This document shows positions 1 through 5,599 of a stretch of DNA of 6,453 nucleotides, in pieces (within the stretch, counting starts at the first letter, position 1; each line of letters starts with the position of its first letter). A program made the translations under genes and the position numbers. Below the pieces are notes generated by a model, which saw only the letters and a list, made by a program, of their open reading frames with translations, had not been told where the DNA came from and searched no databases. Source of the DNA: Hyphomicrobiaceae bacterium (GTDB lineage: Bacteria > Pseudomonadota > Alphaproteobacteria > Rhizobiales > Hyphomicrobiaceae); the NCBI GenBank assembly GCA_020442225.1, contig JAGRKR010000239.1, positions 1 to 6,453 on the forward strand, written 5' to 3'.

Positions 1-712
1 GGCAGCCGTCGAAATAGGGCGTGGCGGCCTCCCAGTCCTTGAAGTCGGCGGTCTGGCCGGCCAGCAGCGCGTCGATGAAGGCGTCGTAGGTGTCCTTGTC
101 GAGCGGGCAATTCACGTAGTCGGCCCCGGTGCCGCCTGGCCCGGACTTGTCGTAGCGCGACTGCATCCAGGCGATGCTCATGTCGATCGAGTGGCGGTGC
201 ACGACGGGCGCGATGGCATCGAAGAACGCCAGCGCACTGGCGCCGGTCCTGGCTATGATGGCGTCCGCCAGCGCCGGCGAGGTGAGCGGTCCCGTGGCGA
301 CGATCACGCTGCTCCAGGTCGCCGGGGGCAGGCCGGCCACTTCGCCCCGCTCGAGGGTGATGAGCGGATGGGCGTGGATGCGTCTGGTCACCTCGTCCGA
401 GAACTGGTCGCGGTCGACCGCGAGCGCGCCCCCCGCCGGCAGCTTGCGCAGATCGGCGGCGGCCATGACGAGCGAGCCGCAACGGCGCATTTCCTCGTGG
501 AGCAGGCCGACGGCGTTCGTGCGCCACTCGTCCGAGCGCAGCGAGTTGGAGCAGACCAGCTCCGCCAGACCGTCCGTCTTGTGCGCGTCTGTCATCCGTG
601 ACGGGCGCATTTCGTGCAGCACGCAGGGCACGCCCTGACAGGCGATCTGCCAGGCTGCCTCGCTGCCGGCGAGCCCGCCTCCGACGACGTGAATGGGGTC
701 GAGGGTGATCAT
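1..712 (-). CDS. trmFO: TrmFO, folate-dependent tRNA (uracil-54-C5)-methyltransferase, N-terminal 237 residues (3' end beyond window)
   Basis: The enzyme makes 5-methyluridine at position 54 of the tRNA T-loop, using methylenetetrahydrofolate as carbon donor and reduced FAD; it is cytosolic. Read from the ATG at 712, the protein opens with the FAD-binding Rossmann motif [12 protein letters not shown] (residues 11-22), then HEMRP (33-37) and the family signature [16 protein letters not shown] (46-61). Both cysteines known to be catalytic in the family are visible: C54 in the ELVCSNS block, and C237 in YFDGC, the last complete codon before the edge. Family members are about 440-480 residues, so roughly half is present. 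The ATG is chosen because the motif spacing from the N-terminus is normal and no ATG lies in frame just upstream. No Shine-Dalgarno sequence precedes it. It is divergent from the cyclase gene across a 160-base gap. The family call is near certain; the symbol gid is an older synonym. Confidence 0.96.
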   Translation of the reverse strand, partial: MITLDPIHVVGGGLAGSEAAWQIACQGVPCVLHEMRPSRMTDAHKTDGLAELVCSNSLRSDEWRTNAVGLLHEEMRRCGSLVMAAADLRKLPAGGALAVDRDQFSDEVTRRIHAHPLITLERGEVAGLPPATWSSVIVATGPLTSPALADAIIARTGASALAFFDAIAPVVHRHSIDMSIAWMQSRYDKSGPGGTGADYVNCPLDKDTYDAFIDALLAGQTADFKDWEAATPYFDGC

Positions 713-719
713 GGCGCGG

Positions 720-748
720 AGGCTAGAAGAAAAGGCCGAAGCACTCAA
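720..748 (-). promoter_or_regulatory. Candidate promoter of trmFO, possibly giving a leaderless mRNA
   Basis: On the minus strand a -35-like TTGAGT (748-743) is followed after exactly 17 bases by TAGCCT (725-720), and seven bases later by the trmFO ATG at 712. The -35 matches TTGACA at its first four bases; the -10 matches TATAAT at three of six. Transcription starting about seven bases after the -10 would begin at or next to the A of the ATG. There is no Shine-Dalgarno sequence, which fits a leaderless transcript. This is pattern matching only. Confidence 0.3.
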
Positions 749-858
749 CACATCGTCCGCACGGCCGGTCACGGATGGGTGAGACGGGCAGAAGGCTCTT
801 GAGGGGCGGGCGCGGCAGTGCGAAGTGCAGTCCAGCACGAGGTGCGAGAGCGTGCAGC

Positions 859-864
859 AGGGAG
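859..864 (+). promoter_or_regulatory. Ribosome binding site that fixes the cyclase start at 873
   Basis: AGGGAG ends eight bases before the ATG at 873, an ideal Shine-Dalgarno spacing. The earlier in-frame GTG at 825 has no comparable purine block, so the ATG at 873 is preferred. The wider ten bases CAGCAGGGAG (855-864) recur exactly in front of the RidA-family and quinone reductase genes. Confidence 0.8.
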
Positions 865-872
865 ACGTGCCG

Positions 873-2246
873 ATGCAGGACCGCCAACGAGACCGAGGCC
901 GGACACGTGCCAGCGGGACCCTGCCTGTGCGCGTCCGCGCCCTGATCGAGGCGCAGGAACTCGCCAGCGAGCGCCTCATCGGCTGGGTGCAGCTCGTCGT
1001 GGTCCTGGTCTTCGCCGTCCTCTACTTCATCGCCCGGCGTCCGACCGATGCACCCGAGCGCATGCTCGCCGAGCCCGTGCCGCTGGCGCTGGGCCTCTAC
1101 TTCCTGTTCACGCTGGCCAGGCTCATTCTCGCCTATCGCGGCCGCCTGCCCGGCAGCATCGTCATTCTCTCCATCCTGGTCGATACCTTCTTGCTGCTGG
1201 CGCTGATCTGGTCGTTTCACGGTCAATACGGCCAGCCGGCGGCGTTCTCGCTGAAGGTGCCGACCTTCATCTACATGTTCGTGTTCATTGCGCTGCGCGC
1301 TCTGCGCTTCGATCCGCGCTACGTGCTGACGGCCGGGCTCGCCGCGGCGGCCGGCTGGCTGGCGCTGTTCGCGCTGGTCGTGCTGGCGAGCGGTCCTGAT
1401 GCGCTGACGCGCAATTTCGCGGCCTACATCAACGGCAATCACATTCTGGCCGGCGCCGAGTTCGACAAGGTCTTCACCATCCTGATGGTCACGGCCGTCC
1501 TCACGATCGCCGTCTGGCGCGCACGCCAGATGCTCGTCACGGCCGTCAGCGAGGAGGCGGCGGTGCGCGAGATCCGCCGCTTCCTGTCGGGCGGCGTCGC
1601 CGACGTCATCACGCGAGCCGATACGGTGCTCGAGGCCGGACAGGTCGCCGAGCGCGAGGCCGCCATCGTCATGCTGGACATTCGCGGCTTCACGCGCTTC
1701 TCGACGCAGGTGCGGCCCGATGCCGTCGTGGCGATGCTGACCAGCCTGCACGCGCGCATCGTGCCGCTCATCGAGCGCCACAACGGCGTGGTCGACAAGT
1801 TCCTGGGCGACGGCATCATGGCGACGTTCGGTGCGGTCGAGCCCTCGCCGACGGCTGCGGCCGATGCGCTGACCGCACTCGACGCCATCATGGCGGAAGC
1901 CGAGCTCTGGCGGGTGGTGACTGCCCGGCGAAACGGCGGCGCGCCGCTCGACGTCAATGGCGCGGCAGCCGGCGGCACGGTCGTGTTCGCCACGCTCGGC
2001 ACCGCCGAGCGGCTGGAGTACACCGTCATCGGCGAGGCCGTGAACCTGGCTGCGAAGCTCGAGAAGCACAACAAGGTTGAGGGGACCAGAGCGTTGACGA
2101 CGGCGGCGCTGCTGGCCGCGGCCGAGCGGCAGGGCTACCGTCCCGCGCCCGAGCGCGAGCAGCGCCGGGGCCGCGCCGTGGCCGGGCTCTCCGCTCCGAT
2201 CGATCTCGTCGTCGTGACGGCGGGCGCCGCCGGCAAGGGCACGTGA
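873..2246 (+). CDS. Six-helix membrane protein with C-terminal class III adenylate/guanylate cyclase domain
   Basis: Likely makes cAMP (or another cyclic nucleotide) in response to a membrane or ligand signal. The 457-residue protein has six hydrophobic segments at about 37-54, 69-87, 95-114, 131-145, 151-173 and 200-216, then a linker helix (EIRRFLSGG, 233-241) and the catalytic domain (about 260-430). Visible catalytic residues: metal-binding D269 in DIRGFT and D313 in KFLGDG, substrate-specifying K309, T384 in EYTVIG (Thr where animal cyclases have Asp, the class IIIb pattern), and N391 in VNLAAKLE. The residue four after this Asn, normally the transition-state Arg, is K395. Lys plus Thr favours ATP as substrate, but this is inference. 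The domain should work as a homodimer at the inner face of the membrane. I cannot assign the six-helix region to a named sensor family. The RidA-family gene follows after 90 bases on the same strand and could be partly co-transcribed. Confidence 0.9.
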   Translation: MQDRQRDRGRTRASGTLPVRVRALIEAQELASERLIGWVQLVVVLVFAVLYFIARRPTDAPERMLAEPVPLALGLYFLFTLARLILAYRGRLPGSIVILSILVDTFLLLALIWSFHGQYGQPAAFSLKVPTFIYMFVFIALRALRFDPRYVLTAGLAAAAGWLALFALVVLASGPDALTRNFAAYINGNHILAGAEFDKVFTILMVTAVLTIAVWRARQMLVTAVSEEAAVREIRRFLSGGVADVITRADTVLEAGQVAEREAAIVMLDIRGFTRFSTQVRPDAVVAMLTSLHARIVPLIERHNGVVDKFLGDGIMATFGAVEPSPTAAADALTALDAIMAEAELWRVVTARRNGGAPLDVNGAAAGGTVVFATLGTAERLEYTVIGEAVNLAAKLEKHNKVEGTRALTTAALLAAAERQGYRPAPEREQRRGRAVAGLSAPIDLVVVTAGAAGKGT

Positions 2247-2249
2247 GCA

Positions 2250-2295
2250 GGCGCGGCAGGCCCGGTGTCATGCTATAGAGCGTCAGGGCCGCGCC
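2250..2295. repeat. Perfect 8-base inverted repeat enclosing a -10-like element upstream of the RidA-family gene
   Basis: GGCGCGGC (2250-2257) is matched by its reverse complement GCCGCGCC (2288-2295) with 30 bases between. The space between contains TGCTATAGA, a candidate extended -10. The arms begin just after the cyclase stop codon. It could be an operator pair, a large-loop hairpin, or chance in G+C-rich DNA; there is no T-run to make it a classic terminator. Confidence 0.25.
2271..2279 (+). promoter_or_regulatory. Candidate extended -10 promoter element for the RidA-family gene
   Basis: TGCTATAGA has the TGN extension followed by TATAGA, four of six matches to the -10 consensus, in otherwise G+C-rich DNA 58 bases before the RidA-family ATG. 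No good -35 lies 16-18 bases upstream, which an extended -10 can tolerate. If real, the gene need not depend on read-through from the cyclase. Confidence 0.3.
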
Positions 2296-2324
2296 GCAGG
2301 GAGCCGGCCCATGCGCCAGCCAGC

Positions 2325-2332
2325 AGGGAGGA
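2325..2332 (+). promoter_or_regulatory. Ribosome binding site that fixes the RidA-family start at 2337
   Basis: AGGGAGGA, with core GGAGG at 2327-2331, ends four bases before the ATG at 2337. A longer in-frame reading beginning at 2265 would add 24 residues that look nothing like the family and has no such site, so the shorter start is chosen. Confidence 0.85.
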
Positions 2333-2336
2333 CGTC

Positions 2337-2684
2337 ATGGCAGTTGTGCGTCACGAGGCTTCGAAGATCTACAACAAGGTGGTCGACGCCGGAGGCCTCG
2401 TATTCACCTCGGGGATCGTCGCCGACAACATCAGTGAGGACGCCAAAGGGCAGACCCGGCAGATCCTCGCCGAAATCGACCGGCTGCTCGCAAAGTGCGG
2501 CACCGACAAGAGCAAGCTCGTCTCCGCCACGATCTGGGTGACCGACATCCGCAATCGCGACGCGATGAACGAGTCGTGGATCGCCTGGACCGGGGGCCAG
2601 AACCTGCCGGCGCGCGCCTGCGTCGAGGCCAAGCTCGCCGACCCCCGCATGCTCGTCGAGATCGCCGTCGTCGCCGCCAAATAG
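2337..2684 (+). CDS. RidA/YjgF/YER057c/UK114 family protein (putative enamine/imine deaminase)
   Basis: Family members form trimers in the cytosol; the best-known ones hydrolyse reactive enamines and imines such as 2-aminoacrylate released by PLP enzymes. This protein has 115 residues, slightly shorter than E. coli RidA (128). The residues lining the RidA pocket are all present: Y12 (for Y17), N78 (for N88), R93 in PARACVEA (for the carboxylate-binding R105) and E108 in VEIAVVA (for E120). The typical strand LVFTSG is at 21-26. The N-terminal block SKIYNKVV lacks the GPY seen in classic RidA, so it probably belongs to a sister Rid subfamily; the retained Arg argues that it can still bind a carboxylate imine. 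It lies 90 bases after the cyclase and 158 before the universal stress gene, all on one strand. Family assignment is firm; the physiological substrate is unknown. Confidence 0.93.
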   Translation: MAVVRHEASKIYNKVVDAGGLVFTSGIVADNISEDAKGQTRQILAEIDRLLAKCGTDKSKLVSATIWVTDIRNRDAMNESWIAWTGGQNLPARACVEAKLADPRMLVEIAVVAAK

Positions 2685-2716
2685 GCCGTTCGCCCGGAGA
2701 CGCCGCTAACCGATGT

Positions 2717-2745
2717 CCGCGGGACGTGCTTGCGCCGGCCCGCGG
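2717..2745. repeat. Inverted repeat after the RidA-family gene, weak terminator candidate
   Basis: CCGCGGG (2717-2723) pairs perfectly with CCCGCGG (2739-2745) around a 15-base loop, 32 bases after the stop codon. No T-run follows, so it is not a standard intrinsic terminator; it could attenuate transcription or be chance. The rest of the 158-base gap up to the stress protein gene shows no clear promoter. Confidence 0.2.
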
Positions 2746-2842
2746 CCATCTGTCACACTGATGGTCAAGGTCGAGTCGAGAGGGCGTCCATGACTAGAGG
2801 GTGCGGGCGCTCTCGGTGAAATAAGAAGCGGGAGCCGCTCAA

Positions 2843-3685
2843 ATGACCATGAAGACAATTCTCATTCCGTCCGAGCAGCACGAGATGTTCGGTTCGATCC
2901 TGGCGACGGCGGAGCTCTTCGCGCGTCGCTTCGACAGCTACATGGAGGGGCTGGCAGCCTGGCCGTCGTTCGCCAGCTTCGTCGCGGTCGATCCCATGGG
3001 CGCCGCCGCCATCCCCCGCGACACCTGGCAGGATGCCGAACTCGCCAACAAGACACGCGCGGCGTTCGAGAGTTTCATGAAGGAGCGCGGGATTGCCGCC
3101 GCCGGCACCCCGCGCAAGGGGCTCTCCTACGGCTGGAGCGAGGGCGAGCCGGTGGCCGACAGCTTCGTCGCGAGCCGCGGGCGCGTGTTCGACATCACGG
3201 TCGTCGGCCGGCCGAGCTCGACCAGCGCCAGCCCGCGCATGAGCACGCTGGAAGCCGCGCTCTTCGAGAGTGGCCGGCCCATCTTGATCGCACCGCCGCA
3301 GCCGCCGACATCGCTCGGCGACAATGTGGTCATCGCCTGGAATCAGAGCAGCGAGACCGCGCGTACGGTTGCGCTCGCCATGCCCATACTCGCCAAGGCG
3401 AAGCAGGTGACGGTGCTCACGATCGAGGGCGGCATCGTGCCTGGACCGACCGGCCGCGAGCTGGCCGACATGCTGACGGTCAACGGCATCGCCGCCAACG
3501 AGCTGACCAAGTCGAGCGACGGTGCGAGCACGGGCCAGGCCATCCTCGCCAATGCCGCGGAGCTCGGTGCGGATCTCATCGTCAAGGGCGCGTACACGCA
3601 GAGCCGCATCCGCCAGATGATCTTCGGCGGCGCCACCAGCCATCTGCTGTGGGCAACGGAGCTGCCGATCTTCATGGCCAACTGA
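2843..3685 (+). CDS. Tandem-domain universal stress protein (UspA family)
   Basis: A cytosolic protein of 280 residues, the length expected for two fused Usp domains; family members bind ATP or signal during starvation, redox or membrane stress. The first domain begins with MKTILIPSE and ends near VVGRPSSTS...GRPILIAPP (about 119-152). The second starts at NVVIAWNQSSETARTVALAMP and ends with IVKGAYTQSRIRQMIFGGATSHLL (247-270). The usual nucleotide motif G-2x-G-9x-G-S/T is altered: the first Gly (G249) and the late Gly (G262) are kept, but the second Gly is T252 and the final Ser/Thr is G263. The first domain has no such motif, as is common in tandem forms. GGGAG (2830-2834) lies eight bases before this ATG; the second ATG at 2849 is too far from it. 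The gene converges with the amidase, with 51 bases between their stop codons and no obvious terminator hairpin. Confidence 0.9.
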   Translation: MTMKTILIPSEQHEMFGSILATAELFARRFDSYMEGLAAWPSFASFVAVDPMGAAAIPRDTWQDAELANKTRAAFESFMKERGIAAAGTPRKGLSYGWSEGEPVADSFVASRGRVFDITVVGRPSSTSASPRMSTLEAALFESGRPILIAPPQPPTSLGDNVVIAWNQSSETARTVALAMPILAKAKQVTVLTIEGGIVPGPTGRELADMLTVNGIAANELTKSSDGASTGQAILANAAELGADLIVKGAYTQSRIRQMIFGGATSHLLWATELPIFMAN

Positions 3686-3736
3686 GGCCAGCCAGGGCGG
3701 ATCGGGACCCTTGGTGTCACGCGTACGCCGGCGAGA

Positions 3737-4399
3737 TCAGCGTAGAGGCGCCGACAGCGAGCGCTTCAGGCCGAGCCCGGCGCCGGCACGCCCCTTGACG
3801 GGCGTGTCGGTCAGCGCGACCGGCACCACCGGGCGGCGTCCCGCAAGGGCTGCCCGCACCTGAGGCCAGGGAAAGTTGGCGCCGGGGTCCTGCTTGCGCT
3901 TCTCGATGCGGCCGCCGCAGCGGAAGGTGCGGGTGTCGACGTCGCTGTGTCCCTTGACGTTCTCGAGCGGGATCGTGTGGCGCTTGCGGATGTCCCGGAC
4001 GAGCCGGATCAGCGCGTCGATCTGCGCCTTCGGAAACGGTTCGACTCCGTCGCCCTGGTGCACCAGCTCGATGCCGACGGAGGTGTCGTTGTTGTCGAGG
4101 GCATGGTTGGCGATCTGCAACTCCGGTACGCTCGCCGCGATGCGTCCTTCGCGGTCGATCACGTAATGGATGCTGAGGAAGGGATGACGCTCGAAGAAGC
4201 GTTTCCAGCGCGCCGCGTCGCCGGGTGCGCCGGAGAATTCGACGCGTCCCTTGCGGCAGGTGTGGTCGGGTCCGCTGATGGTGTGCACGATGACCGTATC
4301 GACAGTCGCGCGCCGCGGCCCGCGCGAGACGGCGTCCGCAGTGCTCGTCCATGCCGTGAGGCTTGCGGCGGCTAGGGCGATAAGGCACGCTCGATGCAC
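3737..4399 (-). CDS. Exported amidase_2 family N-acetylmuramoyl-L-alanine amidase
   Basis: Predicted zinc enzyme cutting the amide bond between MurNAc and the stem peptide of peptidoglycan, acting in the periplasm. The 220-residue protein starts with a short basic N-terminus and hydrophobic core (CLIALAAASLTAW), with likely signal peptidase cleavage after ADA (21-23). The amidase_2 fold residues line up with AmpD: zinc ligands H39 in VIVHT, H151 in KGHSD and D171 in KQDPG; catalytic E111 in VGIEL; K169 two before the zinc Asp. FLSIHYVIDREGRI (74-87) is typical. The H151-D171 gap is about ten residues longer than in AmpD and holds C161; C48 lies in another insertion, so a periplasmic disulfide is possible. 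A basic, Ala/Val/Pro-rich tail of about 40 residues follows the domain. The GTG start at 4399 is backed by AGGAGG five bases upstream. With its signal peptide it is not a cytosolic AmpD; whether it recycles, remodels or attacks walls cannot be told. Confidence 0.9.
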   Translation of the reverse strand: MHRACLIALAAASLTAWTSTADAVSRGPRRATVDTVIVHTISGPDHTCRKGRVEFSGAPGDAARWKRFFERHPFLSIHYVIDREGRIAASVPELQIANHALDNNDTSVGIELVHQGDGVEPFPKAQIDALIRLVRDIRKRHTIPLENVKGHSDVDTRTFRCGGRIEKRKQDPGANFPWPQVRAALAGRRPVVPVALTDTPVKGRAGAGLGLKRSLSAPLR

Positions 4400-4404
4400 A
4401 CGGT

Positions 4405-4410
4405 CCTCCT
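4405..4410 (-). promoter_or_regulatory. Ribosome binding site supporting the GTG start of the amidase
   Basis: On the minus strand AGGAGG (4410-4405) ends five bases before the GTG at 4399. This strong match, and the complete signal peptide that results, decides for the non-ATG start. A second GTG two bases upstream is in another frame. Confidence 0.85.
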
Positions 4411-4431
4411 GGCGGGTTGGCTTGCCGGGCG

Positions 4432-4460
4432 ATGCTCCTCGCTAACGATTAACGGAGCAT
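4432..4460. promoter_or_regulatory. Inverted repeat in the divergent amidase / quinone reductase promoter region, candidate operator
   Basis: ATGCTCC (4432-4438) and GGAGCAT (4454-4460) are perfect reverse complements with 15 bases between. The spacer is the only A+T-rich patch in the 152-base divergent gap and contains a direct repeat TAACG-AT-TAACG (4443-4454, running into the right arm). Arm centres about two helical turns apart suit a dimeric regulator, but no regulator gene is in view. It lies about 33 bases from the amidase GTG and 92 from the reductase ATG. A hairpin in the amidase leader is an alternative reading. Confidence 0.3.
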
Positions 4461-4537
4461 TTCGGCCGCGAGGCGGCGAGATCGGGGCGACCGCCGGGCG
4501 CCTGTGCGACGACGCCGGGACCAACACGGGACAGCAG

Positions 4538-4544
4538 GGAGGAG
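4538..4544 (+). promoter_or_regulatory. Ribosome binding site that fixes the quinone reductase start at 4552
   Basis: GGAGGAG ends seven bases before the ATG at 4552. An upstream in-frame start at 4504 would add 16 Arg-rich residues unlike the family, so it is rejected. Confidence 0.85.
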
Positions 4545-4551
4545 ACATCCG

Positions 4552-5523
4552 ATGAAGGCCGCCGTCGTCACGGAGAATGGACTGGAGATCAAGGACGTGC
4601 CGGAGCCGAAGCCCGGCCCGGCGCAGGTGCTCGTGCGTGTCCGGGCCGCCGGGCTCAACCGCGCCGACCTCATCGTGCTGTCAGGGCGCAAGCATGGCTC
4701 ACAGGGTGGTCCCGGCACCATCATCGGGCTGGAGTGGGCCGGCGAGGTGGTTGCCGTCGGCAGCGAAGTGACGGGCGTCAAGGCCGGCGACCGCGTCATG
4801 TGCTCCGGCAGCGGTGGCTATGCGGAGTATGCCGTCAGCGACATGGGCCGCACGGCGCTCGTGCCGGCGAACAACATGACCTGGGAGCAGGCGGCGACGC
4901 TGCCCGTGGCGCTGCACACGATGCACGACGCCATCGTCACGAACGGGCGGCTCGCCAAGGGCGAGAGCATTCTCATCCAGGGCGCGAGCTCCGGCGTCGG
5001 CCTCATGGGACTCCAGATCGCCAGGCACATGGGCGCCGGTCTGGTGATAGGCTCATCGACGAACGCGGCGAAGCGGGCGCGGCTCGCGGAGTTCGGCGCC
5101 GATCTCGCCATCGATTCGAGCGATCCGGGCTGGCCAGCGGCCGTCAAGGAGGCGACAGGCGGCAAGGGCGTCGAGGTCATAGTCGACATGATCTCCGCCT
5201 CCGTCGCGAACCAGAACCTGGACGCCGCCCGCATCCTCGGCCGCATCGTCAACGTCGGCCGTCTCGGCGGCTTCAAGGGCGAGTTCGACTTCGACCTGCA
5301 CGCCCTGAAGCGCGTCTCCTACATCGGCGTGACGTTCCGCACCCGCACCGTGGAGGAGGTGCGGGAGATCAACCGGCGGATGCGCGAGGATCTGTGGGAT
5401 GCGCTCGAGGCCGGCAAGCTCGCCCTGCCGATCGATCGCTCGTTCGAGCTGGCGGAGGCGGCGGCCGCACTCCGGCACATGAAGGAGAACGCCCACTTCG
5501 GCAAGGTCGTGCTGCGGGTCTGA
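4552..5523 (+). CDS. Zinc-independent NAD(P)H:quinone oxidoreductase, MDR superfamily
   Basis: Predicted cytosolic reductase passing hydride from NADPH to quinones or related enones. The 323-residue length is typical. The N-terminal GroES-like half has [14 protein letters not shown] (32-45), the QOR signature at the position where zinc alcohol dehydrogenases carry a catalytic Cys, and [15 protein letters not shown] (59-73). The Rossmann half begins with [18 protein letters not shown] (140-157), holding the AxxGxxG-type cofactor loop, followed by [12 protein letters not shown] (167-178), whose Ser and Lys/Arg fit binding of the NADPH 2'-phosphate. Neither the catalytic zinc ligands nor the four-Cys structural zinc loop is present. 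It most resembles the bacterial QOR / PIG3-like group; a crotonase-linked or enoyl reductase role cannot be excluded. It is divergent from the amidase, and uvrC follows 76 bases downstream on the same strand. Confidence 0.92.
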   Translation: MKAAVVTENGLEIKDVPEPKPGPAQVLVRVRAAGLNRADLIVLSGRKHGSQGGPGTIIGLEWAGEVVAVGSEVTGVKAGDRVMCSGSGGYAEYAVSDMGRTALVPANNMTWEQAATLPVALHTMHDAIVTNGRLAKGESILIQGASSGVGLMGLQIARHMGAGLVIGSSTNAAKRARLAEFGADLAIDSSDPGWPAAVKEATGGKGVEVIVDMISASVANQNLDAARILGRIVNVGRLGGFKGEFDFDLHALKRVSYIGVTFRTRTVEEVREINRRMREDLWDALEAGKLALPIDRSFELAEAAAALRHMKENAHFGKVVLRV

Positions 5524-5564
5524 GCCTCGCGGCAGGCGTGTGGTGGGCGGCTTTCGGCGCGCTC

Positions 5565-5593
5565 TTGACCCGAGCGCCCCGAGAGCTGATCTT
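5565..5593 (+). promoter_or_regulatory. Candidate promoter of uvrC, possibly giving a leaderless mRNA
   Basis: TTGACC (5565-5570) matches the -35 consensus at five of six bases. Exactly 17 bases later is GATCTT (5588-5593), a poor -10 with three of six matches, and six bases after it comes the uvrC ATG at 5600. Transcription would start at or beside the ATG. No Shine-Dalgarno sequence lies at a usable distance. The layout parallels that before trmFO. Confidence 0.35.
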
Positions 5594-5599
5594 CCGGCC

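Noticed and set aside
174..638. Plus-strand frames of 136-154 codons opposite trmFO
   Set aside because: They lie within trmFO, whose catalytic motifs are clear on the minus strand; the translations are Ala/Ser/Arg-rich without motifs.
825..872. GTG at 825 as the cyclase start
   Set aside because: No Shine-Dalgarno sequence before it, while the ATG at 873 has AGGGAG at eight bases.
723..2069. A long open frame of 448 codons on the minus strand opposite the cyclase
   Set aside because: It is rich in Arg, His, Asp, Glu and Gly with no domain pattern, as expected for an antisense shadow of a G+C-rich gene; the plus strand carries an unmistakable cyclase.
2761..2793. A ten-codon open frame between the RidA-family and stress protein genes
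   Set aside because: No ribosome binding site and far too short to support without conservation data.
3686..3736. Search for a bidirectional terminator in the convergent gap between the stress protein and amidase
   Set aside because: Only a short self-complementary GCGTACGC and a three-base stem around GGGACCC; no hairpin with T-runs.
4443..4453. TAACGATTAAC as a CtrA-type cell-cycle site
   Set aside because: The two half-site-like elements are not spaced as in the TTAA-N7-TTAA consensus, so I do not call it.
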